NCBI GenBank assembly: GCA_905221605.1 | Contig: CAJNDS010002002.1 | Location: forward strand, 62,001-126,000 | Source: Symbiodinium natans | Taxonomy: Eukaryota; Sar; Dinophyceae; Suessiales; Symbiodiniaceae | DNA length: 64,000 nt | Reading direction: 5' to 3' | Shown: positions 11,342-22,800 of the stretch, piece by piece | Layout: every line of letters starts with the position of its first letter | How positions within the stretch are numbered: position 1 is the stretch's first letter | Notes under the pieces: generated by a model | What the model was told of the DNA's origin: nothing | Database searches by the model: none | The model's input: only the letters and a program-made list of their open reading frames with translations | Position numbers and translations under genes: made by a program

Positions 11342-13100
11342 TCAGCCGCTGCTTTGGCGCAGCTGCGAGGCTACAGCGACGACGAGTCCTATGGCAGCAG
11401 CTGTGATAATGACGAGGACGTCGATGCTGAAGCCCCATACTGAAATCTGATGGGATACCATGTGCGGCTGGCAGGACTTTAGAGTATGCGGCAAAAGCTG
11501 TCCGCTCTTGGATCAGATGCCTGTGCATTAAAAAACACTTGCAGCCTCAACTCAAACCAACAGCCTCAAGCGTTTCGAGCGCTGCGCATGTCCAGATCTG
11601 CGACGTCATCAAGAGCTGTGAACGTCTTGATGCGACCTTCACCAAAGGTTAAGTTTTGATTTGTGCACCAACATCCTGCAAAACACGACAGAAATAGACG
11701 AAACATGATAAGGATGGTGAAAGTAACACAGTAACTCATGTAACTCTTCCCATGCAAGTGGCCATCGTCGTCATGCGAATTTCCCAGGACACCGACCTCT
11801 TGCCTGCACAGGACAATGCACAGAATAGCTGAATAGAACATCTAAAACATAGAAGCATCTCAGGCGACGGACAAATTCCTGGGGAGCCCGGCTCCAAGAC
11901 ACATTGCATGTAGACGAGCACCGTGAAGGAGAGGATCAAGACCTCAATTGACGAAGCAGAGCCGTGGATCCATATCATGCAACAAAATGCAAGTAAAATG
12001 CAAGATAAATGCAAGATTAGACTCGGAGACGGCCCTTTTAGGGCTCTGAAGCCTCTGAGTCTCTGAGCATGGAGCGCAGGTGCCGGCCGCGTTGGGCACG
12101 AAGTCCGATGGGTAGACCCACAAGAGGCAGCATGAGGACCCGAAATACGCCACGATGCTGACGACGAACGCATAGTAAATGGGCCTGGGCTGAGCACGCC
12201 GAGAGCATGCTGAGCATGCTGAGCATGCTGAGCATGCTGAGCATGCTGAGCATGCTGAGCATGCTGAGCATGCTCTCGACTCAACAATTCGCTGTTGCTA
12301 TAAGCAGATCCTCGGGCACGGGCATTTGCTCTTCCTTCAGGAGAGCAATGGTCTCGTGGAAGGACTTCATTCCGTCGGGCCCACGCAGAGCGTTTCCTCT
12401 CAATGCCGGGACGGACATCCACTCTCACACTCTCCTCAGAATGACCCGCTAAAATAGCCAAAAAGCAACAACAACAACGAAAGAGAGAGAGAGAGAGAGA
12501 GGAACTTCGGCGCCTGGGCCCCAGGTGCAAACAAGCACGGTCCAGGTCACGATGCAGAGGTCCAAACCTCTCAACTCTGCTTCCTCTGCTTTCTTCCGCT
12601 TTGCTCCGCTTCACTTTCCCTGTCCCTCTTCCCTCTTCCCCCCCCCCCCCCCCCCCCCCCACCGGTTCTGAGCACTGCTTTGCTCTGGATACTCTCAGAT
12701 GGGCGCTCAAGCAGATTGAAGTGAATCCCAGGTAAGCGCATTCAAGAGCTGGATGTGTGCCTCGAAGAATGTCAGAGGGCTCTCCGCAAATTCCACAGCA
12801 CTTGGGCGAAAGGCACCCTGCAAGCTCCAACATGTTTTGCCTTGTGGAATTTCGCGGGTCAGCTCCGCCAAGGCGAAGCCGGCCATGATGACCGTGGTGC
12901 CTTTCTCTACGCTTCGTGGCTCAGGATCGGATCCCACTCAACTCCCACCCCGAACCAGCCGCCTCCCCATATCCAGTAGTTGTTCGTGTAGAAATCCAGC
13001 TCCTTCTGCCGCACCGCTGCCTGTTCCAGGGTCACCTGGAGCTTGCGAAGCTCTTGCTGGCTCAAGGTCTCGACTTGACAGGCTTCTGAATTCCATCTCT
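11342..13100 (-). CDS. Multi-pass membrane protein with QKELDFYTNN motif
   Basis: Matches, from memory, an unnamed membrane-protein family common in dinoflagellates that begins with a Gln-rich helix and the motif VRQKELDFYTNN and later carries LRGPDG. Visible parts: about 12970-13085 (ELRKLQVTLEQAAVRQKEL, then DFYTNNYW), 12841-12900 (VIMAGFALAELTREIP, first membrane helix), a piece near 12725-12800, 12324-12398 (ALRGPDGMKSFHET), about 12060-12189 (IYYAFVVSIVAYFGSS, a membrane helix), pieces near 11.7-11.95 kb, and the last exon 11342-11439, a membrane helix ending in TGA. Donors at the two best-fixed exons are GC. The 5' end is unresolved: exons near 13.4-13.8 kb may belong here. Function is unknown; it is probably an integral membrane protein. 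Confidence 0.55.
12203..12273. repeat. 9-bp minisatellite AGCATGCTG
   Basis: About eight near-perfect copies of a unit built on the palindrome AGCATGCT. It sits in the intron between the LRGPDG exon and the next membrane-helix exon of the membrane-protein gene. Confidence 0.9.
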
Positions 13101-15021
13101 AAGTGTGGAACGCTTGAGAGGACGCTGTTCTTGTGCACGCTGAGCATGCTGGAGCATGGCACGGGTGCTCTCCCGAAATGCGATGTTGGGCGGCAAGGCC
13201 AGTACGAAGACTCTCAGGTGGCGGGTTCACGTCACGTGAAGTATTCCAAGAGACCTTCGAGTTCGGATGCGGGCGAGAGTTGAGCCCAGCAAGGATCGCA
13301 ACTGCCCGCTCTACCGGCGTGTAGAGAGAGAGAGAGAGCGAGAGAGAGAGAGAGAGAGAGCTTCATTTTCTTGGCTGCAGGGACTCTACGCTGATAGGGG
13401 TCTCTAATTCACAGGCCGATCTCGATGGGCTGAATTATGCCTCCGGACCCTCTGAGGCGCACAGGAATCACAGGAATGTCTCTCATGTCTCTATCCGTGT
13501 CTAGTCTGCACAAGTCGCATTGCCAGCATGTCGCCAGGCAGAGCGAATTCATAGAATTCAGAGTCCCATCCCAGGCACAGGGAACCATAGAGCATTGCGC
13601 TTCGTAGCGTCGCAGCGCATTTTGTGCTGTCACAGGCGTCGGCTTTTCTTCCGGGGCGCCTCTTTGACACCTTCAGCGACAGCGCAGGATCTATGCAAAA
13701 AAGCATCTTCGTGTGGAGGGCTTGCTCAGAAGGGCCTGCTTTCTTCCGCTTCCTCAGCTCCGTGGCCTTGACCTCAGCACGCAAAGGCCGGCTCCCGAGC
13801 CCGGCTGCGCCTATGCGAAATCACTTCGAAAGCGACGACCCTTCGCTACGTCCACGAGAAAACCTGCAACATTTGGCTCCAGAGAGCGACTGCTAGCCGC
13901 TCTGGCGGAAGAACAGTGTCGGCTGAAGTCAAAGTGAGGAACAAAGAGAGAGAGTGAGAGACGAAGCTTTTGAACTGTATGGCTTCCGCCTCCAAGCACT
14001 CCAGGATCGCTTCGCAGACGACTTCTCAGAGTTGCGAGCCGGAAACATTTTGCCCCAAGTCCTGAATCCTTAGCCTCGCGCTTGCCCCAAACATCCGGTC
14101 TTCCGGTCACGTTGGGGTCGGCCAGGGTTGGCCAAAGAGCCTCAGCAAGGGGAAGGAAGCCCCCATGATCTTTGCACAGCTTGAAAGTGCAAAGGGCTTG
14201 AGTTGTGTCGGGACATCCCAAAAGGCGCGAGCGTCACGCGTGAGAAATGTGCTGAGAGCGCTGATCTTCCCCTCTAACAAAAAACCAACGAGAGAAGATG
14301 AGCTCGGGAACCTCCTGGCCTTTTCCAGGAAAATTTTGACTTTGAAGAAATTGACCTTGAAAAACGCACTCATATTTGTACTCATGCGAACTCATGTGGG
14401 CAGAGCTGGCATAGCTCTGGCACTCATCTCACGGCCGGCGCCTGGAGCTTCCGTGCGTCTTCGGGCTCCTTGCGGGGATCCCAGCCTGAGCAGAGAGCCA
14501 CAACGAAACGGCAGCCAGGGCCCATCCTAGCAGCCTCGCAGCAGCACACCCCCTGACACGGAGAACCCCTCTCTCATGAGCTTTGTAAGCCTCAAAGTCC
14601 CGTCGCTCAAGAATCTCAATTGACACCCGCCCACGCGACATCTCCGAAAACCAAGGATGTGCCAGAGAAGATTCGTTGGGAAACACATTGAAAAACATGT
14701 GATGCCTTGTTGACTTCTCTTTTACTGCTTCTTTCTCTTTGTACTGCTTCACCATGACACAGAGACACACAGAGACCCGGAGGAAAAGACATCACAAGTT
14801 GCAACAACCGTGTGCGCCGAACATCCAGCACACAGAAGCGGCAATTTTGGCCTGAAACGCGAAGTTGATAGAACTAAAGTTGCAGCGGGAAATAGAACTC
14901 AAGTTGCAGCGGGAAATAGAACTAAAGTTGCAGCGGGAAATTGACCCAGCGAAGACCGCGGATGGGCGTCCCCTTTTGGGAGCTCGTCCGGGGAAAAATG
15001 CGTGGGGCGGGTCCATGGGAA
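13101..15021 (-). other. Candidate exons and decayed duplicate of the 29-30.8 kb region
   Basis: Minus-strand frames here repeat those at 28.7-30.8 kb. At 13491-13784 a frame contains KATELRKRKK and LGWDSEFYEFALPGDMLA. At 14.1-14.3 and 14.45-14.75 kb lie shortened copies of exons that are more complete at 29.9-30.8 kb (for example SIEILERRDFEAYKAHE, followed by a deletion relative to 30.7 kb). Several indels break the copy. The exons could be the 5' part of the membrane-protein gene or a separate broken gene. Confidence 0.4.
14862..14942. repeat. 24-bp tandem repeat, three copies
   Basis: Three copies of a unit containing AAGTTGCAGCGGGAAATAGA, just downstream of the stop of TIR-like copy 1. 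The same triplication is at 31246-31321 downstream of copy 3. Copy 2 has only one diverged unit (about 23537-23560). Confidence 0.9.
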
Positions 15022-17095
15022 TTACCACCCAGGCCGCCGTAATAAAGCCTTCAAACCGAGGCCCAGGAGGAAGTTGCACACTACTAGAACCAGCGTGCAG
15101 CCTGCAAAACTTCCTGCGCGCTTCAATGCATTGTTAGAGTCGACAAACCGAGTGAGGACATAAGCTACGAGCAGTACAAAGACGGGGGCAGCCACAGCTC
15201 CCAACACCAGTGCGTTCTTGAGAATCTCAAGACAGGTGTTGCTCGGTCTCTTCCGACCAACCCTGACCAGGAGGATCATGAGATCCTTGGACGCTGGGAC
15301 GTAACACAACCAAAGCACCAGACCTTCGACCAGAAGGGCAAGAGCGGTCTGCGGAGCTTCTGGAGATGCAGCGATGCTAGCACAGACGTCCATGAAAGCC
15401 AGAAATAGCGGAGAAGTCACTCCCAAAACCCATGGAGTACTGAACACCTTCTCGGTGAGGTCACGGTTCAGAAGGTCCAGAACCTCGGTGCGCACCGCGT
15501 TCTCAAAAGACAGCTCGCTGCCAAACCATATCTTCACGCACTCTTTAACGATCCTGGGCGGCTGTCAGGACCAGCAAAAGGACTTCATTCGTGCTTCGTA
15601 CTGGGAACAAACGGACATGCTGAAAGTTGTAGAATGGCACTCAACAAGCGCCAAGCATCTTACGGTCACAGAGCATACGTCCGCCTGAAGGGGTCACGTG
15701 GTTCTGATCGCAGCAAGCACTCCTTGTAGAGTCAACAGAGATCGACAACAACTGCAGTTTCATGGTGTCCAAGTCTCTGAAGTAGCTTCGGACAGTGCTG
15801 ACAGTCGGGAAGGCAACCGCCAAAGACGACAACGCTATGGTCCCCAGTAGCCCGACGATCGCTGAATTGCTGTGGATAGGCGCTGTTGCGAGCGGCAATG
15901 CCAGGGCAAAAAACACAAGGAAAATAGCGATGGAAAGAGGCCCCAAGAAGATGGGCCTGACCATAAGGTGCTGCTGTTGCGTCGTCTTGCTCTTCAGGAA
16001 GGCAGCAAGCTCAAACAAGCACCACAACCTCGCGAGCGTGAGGGAAAAAAACGCTTAGGACAAGAGCCACTTAAGTATCAGAAGCAAAGCATCCGACGGA
16101 GCTTACCAAGTTCGCCGGACGCTCTGGCTTATCTTGGCTTAGCTTCCGCATCCACGAACGGGAGGGGGAGGGGATCTGATCTACATCATGTCTTTTGCTG
16201 TTCGGGAAGGCTTGTCCCGGCCCTTGTCCGACCTCTCAGTCCATGTCGGGTCCCAGAGAACGAGCATGCTGTCGGAGTTCTTCAAGAGCCCCGCCAAGCT
16301 TAGGATGGCCTCCGACTTCAGGCGATCGTCGTTTTGGCTGATACAAATGCGGTCAAGGAAGACTCTCGTTTGTGATCGCCAAAAAGGCAGGACCAAACTT
16401 GCAACGACGAGCCCTGAAGAAGTTGACCAACAAGACCACACCCAATTCTCAATCCACCATCCACGGTCAATCCCAGGTAGAGTTCCAAAGCTGAACAGCA
16501 CCATCATCAGCATGCCGGTGAGAAAAGCCAAGGAGACTGCCGCGGTGCCATTGTAGAGGGCGACAACTGTGAGGATTTTCTTCCACCGCCCTCCGTGCCA
16601 AGAGTGACTCCAAAATGTAGTTATCTTCGTACTTGCGCGGCTCTTGTGGTAGAAGTGTTTGTCAGATCCACCACGCAATGCTGCAGCAAACTGCTCCAAA
16701 GCTCGAAACACCGGCGTCACCCTCATGACCTCCGGGTTTACCACCGCCATCCTGGGCAATCGCTGGGATTCAAACCTCTTACTCAGTCTTCTGACTTGGT
16801 TTGCGTACTTGCGCAAAGCGATATACGGTAGGTACACTCAACCATGCCCCAGCTTCCGGGTAACGAGTTCTATCAGACTTGGCATCATGTCATCCACGTC
16901 GAGCATGACGTCGCGGTCGGATCCTATACTACCCCCAGGACTTGGTGCCAATGGAAGGTCGGGCATCGCGTGCATCGTCGCCGAGCTGCTGCCGCTGCCA
17001 GCCTCACAACACTCTCGTGCATCACTGTCATGCCACTCGTCTGGAACCGTCCAGCTCCGAATGGACTCCTCGCTGCTCTGGCTTGGCCTCCTCAT
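15022..17095 (-). CDS. TIR-like multi-pass membrane protein, copy 1
   Basis: Three exons, 16233-17095, 15650-16028 and 15022-15540, total 1761 nt in one frame (586 residues, counting one internal TGA at 16838-16840). After a Ser-rich N terminus and two membrane helices comes a segment resembling a TIR domain: VFLDRICISQ, then EAILSLAGLLKNSDSMLVLW, then TERLWCLFELAAFL. The W-C-x-x-E-L box resembles that of plant TIR domains, whose glutamate is the NADase catalytic residue. At least four more helices follow, and the protein ends LLRRPGW. The intron inside the TIR box is GT-AG and the next is GC-AG. Copy 2 has the same structure. The TGA could be removed by a 48-nt intron, be read through, or kill the gene. 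Enzymatic activity is inference only. Confidence 0.7.
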
Positions 17096-17179
17096 CCCTC
17101 TTGGCCTGGTGCCAGGCTTGAGCCGCAGTCGCCCGAACAGCCCGAACAGCCCGAACAGCGAATGAGCACTTGAATCCAA

Positions 17180-18720
17180 AGCCTAGCCACAAAAACCCGT
17201 CTCAACCTGAAACCCAGTGAACCTGAAGTTGGAGCATGGGACAAGGACGACGAGTTCTGGGATTCGCTGCAATTTGCCTTGAGCGCATTGAAGATAAGTG
17301 ACGTGCCATTCCACATTCCCTGAAAACCCAAATCCTGCAGATTGCGCAGAACATCCCAAACTTGTTAAAGGGACTAAGTTCAAGCTGCGAAGCTCCCAAA
17401 CAAGAACTCGCCCTACTTCCCACGCGTTTGAGAAGGAACCTGGGACTACAGCACCCTGACTCCCTCGGGTTTACGCCTTGTACCATGACCTCCGTGAGCC
17501 CTGACTTAGGCTCTTCTCTTAGGCTCGGGCGACAGTACATTTCCCCTGGTCATCGGCAGCCTGAACAGACAACGGCCCAGGCCACCCCTTCCGATAGCTG
17601 ATGCCACGGCCTTTTCCAGGAAAAGTCCGAAAGGCACCGAACATCCCAAAAGGCACGCGATAACGTGCTGAGAGCACTGATCGTCCCCTCTAACAGAAAA
17701 GCCGACGGGAGAACGTGAGCGATGCAGGCCTCGGGAACCTCCCGACCTTTTCCAAGAAAAGTCTTGTCCTTGAAGGAACATGACCTTCAAAACCATTCGC
17801 ACTCACCCAGTGGGTGCGGGCTCCGGGACTGGATTCGAGGTCGCGCGCCGATTTGCGCCGAATGCGCTGTGTTTCCTGGAGTGCGCCGCAATGCGCTGCA
17901 TGCGCTGCACGGCGCCGAATTGCGCTGAATTGCGCTGAATTGCGCTGCTTTGCGCTGATTAAGGGTCAGATGATGAAATATATTCACGGCAAGACACTTT
18001 TCGGGTTAAGCGGACATGGGGTCGTCAATTCGCAGCACGCTTAAATTGTTGGGTTTAGGGGATATCGGGTGCATGGGTGTGCGGGTTCTCGGCGGCGGGT
18101 TTATCGGGTCTGAGGACGCGCGGGTTTTCGGTAGCTACATGGGGCCTCAGCGACAACGAAGACCACCTGTAATGGGTGCGCATCGGCTAGTTTTTTTTGG
18201 GGGGGAGGAACTCCGCTCAGTTGGCATGGCTGACGCCGATCGGCATGAAGCACTTCGGTACAACGTGAACTTTTTCGGTTTGGGAGGAGATTAGCTCAGA
18301 GGCAGAGCATCTGACGTCTGAGGGCAAAGAATTGCTTTGCTCCTTAGCGTTTAAGGTGTATAGGGATTATAGGGTTTAGGGTTTATATAGGTTTAGGGCC
18401 TGACGACAGAAAGTGTGTTCAGGGTTCGGGAGGTTTTGATCTGCGCCTAATTATTGGGGAGCGCTGACAGCTGTTTTGCATATGAGGGCGCTGGCGGCCA
18501 TTCTTCCTCCCAGAAACACCGGGCGGCAGCTGCCAACAATCTATTCGAACTTGAGTGCTTGTTTTTCATCCAGGGCGCCAATGGTAAGGATGACCCGGCA
18601 AGTGTCGCAAGGAAAGAGACGCATCCATTCTCAGATTGTTTTGCTGCCTGGGGCGCGACTGTGAGATCAGTACTCTTCGACGTCGGCATGTAAAGTGTTG
18701 AAACGCAACGAGGGATGTAA
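17180..18720. other. 5' flank of TIR-like copy 1 and unassigned sequence
   Basis: From 17.18 to 17.6 kb the sequence matches the flank of copy 3 (33.49-33.95 kb) and includes short frames that may be leader exons or decayed coding sequence. From 17.6 to 18.7 kb I recognise no gene. 17862-17960 is rich in the words GCGCTG and GCGCCG, and 18048-18140 and 18350-18400 contain scattered TTTAGGG words. Confidence 0.35.
18283..18325 (+). other. tRNA-like fragment (box A)
   Basis: The sequence TTAGCTCAGAGGCAGAGCA reads as a D-arm with a good RNA polymerase III box A. The following bases do not pair as an anticodon stem, and no convincing box B or T-arm follows in place. It may be a tRNA relic or the head of a tRNA-derived SINE. 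It is not a functional tRNA as read. Confidence 0.3.
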
Positions 18721-18723
18721 TGT

Positions 18724-19039
18724 CGAAGACGCACCAACAAGCAGAACAACCGCAGATAGTAAGCGAAGACGCACCAATGAGCAAGACAAGCGCACATAGA
18801 GTGAAGACGCAGCAAGAAGCAAAGCAACGCACATAGTAAGCGAAGAGCACCAATATAAGCAAAACAAGCGCATATAGAGCGCAGATGCACCGATAAGTAA
18901 AACAACCGCACGTAGTAAGCGAAGACCCATGCAACAATAAGCAAATCAACCGCACGGAGTAAGCGAAGACGCACCAACAAGCAAAACAAGCGCACGTAGT
19001 AAGCGAAGAGGCACCAATAAGCAAAACAACCGCACGTAA
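18724..19039. repeat. 39-bp degenerate tandem repeat, about eight units
   Basis: Units follow the pattern GAAGACGCACCAA, then AAGCAAAACAA, then CGCACGTAGTAAGC, with 38-44 bp spacing and substitutions between copies. The minus-strand open frames across it are a by-product of the periodicity. Confidence 0.8.
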
Positions 19040-19479
19040 TTAATTCCCCCCTGTTAAGGGGCTGGGGGAGGTGTGGTGCGGGGGGGGACCCCCCTCGAGA
19101 AAATGGGTCCGAACCTACATTTCCGGGTTTCCGGAAATAGGCCCGGGCCTATTTTCTTTTAGGCCGTGGTTTGGGTATGTGAACCTTCGTAGGAGGCTGT
19201 GGCTTCTTGTTCATCCTTAGGCGTTGGCCTCTTTGCGTCATCGTAGCTATATCTTTGATGCGCGCATAAGTCTGCAGACCTATGTTCCGCTCATGGCGCT
19301 TGGGGCGATGATGCGAGTCTCAGGCGTGCAGGTTGGCTACACTCATGGGGGCTTTCTGCCGATGACGCATGATGACGCGACCTGAGAGGTGCAGGTTGGT
19401 CACGCTGATCGGGCCCGGCTTGGGCAACACGCAGGGCGCAGAGCGTCAGCAGCGGCAGCGACCGTCAGCAAGGGACGTA

Positions 19480-20035
19480 GTTAAGGATCGGGTTTATCGG
19501 TCGGTGCGCAGCAGGTTTCTTGGCGCGGGTTTAGCAGTGCGCCACGGGTTTATCGGGTTAGTGAATTTATGTAGCGGGTTTATCGGTGCGCCACGGGTTT
19601 GTCGGGCTTGGCGGGTACATCGGTGCGCCACGGGTTTATCGGGTTTAGCGGGTTTATCAGTGTGCCACGGGTTTATCGGGTGTAGCGAGTTTATCGGTGC
19701 GCCACAGGTTAGCAGGTTCGCCACGGATTTAGCGGGTTCAGCGGGTTTATCGGTCGCCGCGGGTTGAGCGGGTTTAGCGGGTTTAGCGGGTTTATCGGTG
19801 CGCCACGGGTTTAGCGGGTTTTAGCGGGTTTAGCGGGTTTAGCGGGTTTATCGGTGCGCCACGGGTTTAGCGGGTTTAGCGGGTTTATCTGTGCGCCACG
19901 GGTTTAGCGGGTTTAGCGGGTTTAGCGGGTTTAGCGGGTTTTGGGGTTTAGCGGGTTTAGCGGTGCGCCACGGGTTTACCGGGTTTAGCGGGTTTATCGG
20001 TGCGCCACGGGTTTAGTGGGTACGGGACTGCGGCG
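19480..20035. repeat. Telomere-like array of TTTAGCGGG and TTTATCGGTGCGCCACGGG
   Basis: A dense array in which GGGTTTAGCGGG units alternate with GGGTTTATCGGTGCGCCACG units. The 9-bp core TTTAGCGGG differs from the telomere unit TTTAGGG by two inserted bases. Order and spacing are irregular, as in a higher-order satellite that has exchanged units. Confidence 0.85.
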
Positions 20036-20134
20036 TCCGACATGCAAGGTTGGGTTTTCGAGATGCAAAGCGCGCGCCCGAGATGCATGGCACCAAGCCG
20101 TTTGCATCTCGAAAACCCAACCTTGCATGTCGGA
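20036..20134. repeat. Perfect 34-bp inverted repeat
   Basis: Arms at 20036-20069 and 20101-20134 are exact reverse complements, separated by 31 bp. The inner part of each arm contains TTTGCATCTCGAAAACCC, the same word that starts each unit of the satellite that follows. The structure sits exactly between the telomere-like array and that satellite. Confidence 0.9.
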
Positions 20135-20217
20135 CCAGGATTCTATTTTTGCCTTCCTACACCCACCTGGGACGCCGGGACCAAGATTTTGCTGAATTTC
20201 TCCTGCTCTCTTTACTT

Positions 20218-22800
20218 TTACTAGAATTTCCTCTTTACTTTAATAGGATTTCCTCCACGGCCTCAGCAGTTTGCATCTCGAAAACCCACCTGTGCCGGTT
20301 CGACCCAGATTTTACTATTATACTATTTTACTATTTTACTATTTTACTATTTTACTATTTTACTATTTTACTATTTTACTATTTTACTATTTTACTATTT
20401 TACTATTTTACTATTTTACTATTTTACTATTTTACTATTTTACTATTTTACTATTTTACTAATTTTACACGAAATCGGGAGTTTGCATCTCGAAAACCCA
20501 CCTGTGCCGGTTGGACCCAGAATTTACCACTTTACTGATTTCGCGCGAAATCCAGAAAAACTCCTCCTTCTCTCTTTACTTTTAATAGGATTTCCTCCAC
20601 GGCCTCAGCAGTTTGCATCTCGAAAACCCACCTGTGCCGGTTCGACCCAGATTTTACTATTTTACTATTTTACTAATTTTACGCGAAAGGGGGGTGTTTG
20701 CATCTCGAAAACCCACCTGTGCCGGTTGGACCCAGAATTTACCACTTTACTGATTTCGCGCAAAATCCAGAAAAAAAATCCTCCTTCTCTCTTTACTTTT
20801 AATAGGATTTCCTCCACGGCCTCAGCAGTTTGCATCTCGAAAACCCACCTGTGCCGGTTCGACCCAAATTTTACTATTTTACCAATTTACTAATTTTACA
20901 CGAAATCGGGAGTTTGCATCTCGAAAACCCACCTGTGCCGGTTGGACCCAGAATTTACCACTTTACTGATCTCGCGCGAAATCCAGAAAAACATCCTTCT
21001 TCTCTCTTTACTTTTAATAGGATTTCCTCCACGGCCTCAGCAGTTTGCATCTCGAAAACCCACCTGTGCCGGTTCGACCCAGATTTTACTATTTTACTAA
21101 TTTGCTAATTTTACGCGAAATCTCGAAAACCCACCTGTGCCGGTTGGACCCAGAATCTACCACTTTACTGATTTCGCGCGAAATCCAGAAAAAAATTCTT
21201 CCTTCTCTCTTTACTTTTAATAGGATTTCCTCCACGGCCTCAGCAGTTTGCATCTCGAAAACCCACCTGCGCCGGTTCGACCCAGATTTTACTATTTTAC
21301 TATTTAACTATTTTACTAATTTTACGCGAAATCGGGAGTGTGCATCTCGAAAACCCACCTGTGCCGGTTGGACCCAGAATTTACCACTTTACTGATTTCG
21401 CGCGAAATCAGAAAAAACTCCTCGTTCTCTCTTTACTTTTAATAGGATTTCCTCCACGGCCTCAGCAGTTTGCATCTCGAAAACCCACCTGATTTACTAT
21501 TTTACTATTTTACTAATTTTACGCGAAATCGGGAGTTTGCATCTCGAAAACCCACCTGTGCCGGTTGGACCCAGAATTTACCACTTTACTGATTGCGCGC
21601 AAAATCCAGAAAAAACTCCTCCTTCTCTCTTTAGATTTCCTCCACGGCCTCAGCAGTTTGCATCTCGAAAACCCACCTGTGCCGGTTCGACCCAGATTTT
21701 ACTATTTTACTATTTTACCATTTTTACTATTTTACTACTTTACTAATTTTACGCGAAATCGGGAGTTTGCATCTCGAAAACCCACCTGTGCCGGTTGGAC
21801 CCAGAATTTACCACTTTACTGATTGCGCGCAAAATCCAGAAGAAAAAAAATCCTCCTTCTCTCCTTATTTTAAATAGGATTTCCTCCACGGCCTCAGCAG
21901 TTTGCATCTCGAAAACCCACCTGTGCCAGTTCGACCCAGATTTACTATTTTACTATTTTACTGATTTACTAATTTTACGCGAAATCGGGAGTTTGCATCT
22001 CGAAAACCCACCTGTGCCGGTTGGACCCAGAATCTACCACTTTACTGATTTCGCGCGAAATCCACAAACAAATCCTCCTTCTCTCTTTACTTTTAATAGG
22101 ATTTGCTCCACGGCCTCAGCCTCAGCAGTTTGCATCTCGAAAACCCACCTGTGCCGGTTCGAACCAGATTTTACTATTTTACTATTTTACTATTTTATTA
22201 TTTTACTATTTTACTATTTTACTATTTTACTATTTTACTATTTTACTATTTTACTATTTTACTATTTTACTATTTTACTATTTTACTATTTTACTATTTT
22301 ACTATTTTACTATTTTACTAATTTTACGCGAGATCGGGAGTTTGTATCTCGAAAACCTACCTGTGCCGGTTGGACTCAGAATTTACCACTTTACTGATTG
22401 CGCGCAAAATCCAGAAAAAAACTCCTCCTTCTCTCTTTACTTTTAATAGGGTTTCCTCCACGGCCTCAGCAGTCTGCATCTCGAAAACCCACCTGTGCCG
22501 GTTCGACCCAGATTTTACTATTTTACTATTTTACTGTTTTACTATTTTACTATTTTACTATTTTACTATTTTACTATTTTACTATTTTACTATTTTACTA
22601 TTTTTACTATTTTACTATTGTACTAATTTAGTAATTTTACGCAAAATCGGGAGTTTGCATCTCGAACGAAACCCACCTGCGCCGGTTCGACCCAGATTTT
22701 GCTATTTTACAATTTTACTAATTTACTAATTTTACGCGAAATCGGGAGTTTGCATCTCGAAAACCCACCTGTGCCGGTTGGACCCAGAATTTACCACTTG
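20218..22800. repeat. Composite satellite, about ten units of 190-345 bp
   Basis: Each unit has a common module with TTTCCTCCACGGCCTCAGCA, then TTTGCATCTCGAAAACCC and CCTGTGCCGGTTCGACCCAG, then a variable (TTTTACTA)n tract, then a second TTTGCATCTCGAAAACCC module with CCGGTTGGACCCAG and an AT-rich tail. Unit starts (TTTGCAT or variant) are near 20270, 20612, 20829, 21044, 21247, 21469, 21657, 21901, 22129 and 22473. Open frames through it (for example 21795-22397) arise from the repeat and are not called as genes. Confidence 0.9.
20318..20461. repeat. (TTTTACTA)n microsatellite
   Basis: An 8-bp unit repeated about 18 times without interruption. The satellite contains two other long runs at about 22168-22320 and 22515-22615. 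Run length explains most of the difference in satellite unit length. Confidence 0.9.

Noticed and set aside
11736-12833. 365-codon minus-strand open frame
   Set aside because: It passes through the AGCATGCTG minisatellite and introns in a different frame from the conserved exons (ALRGPDG, IVAYFGSS). The family motifs show which frames are real.
14661-14680. AGAGAAGATT word resembling part of U6 snRNA
   Set aside because: The match stops after ten bases and lacks the rest of U6. It recurs at 23030 and 30810 only because of the segmental duplication.
20050-22729. Overlapping plus-strand frames with a repeated FTILLFYY pattern
   Set aside because: By-products of the (TTTTACTA)n tracts and satellite units; no start context or splice structure.
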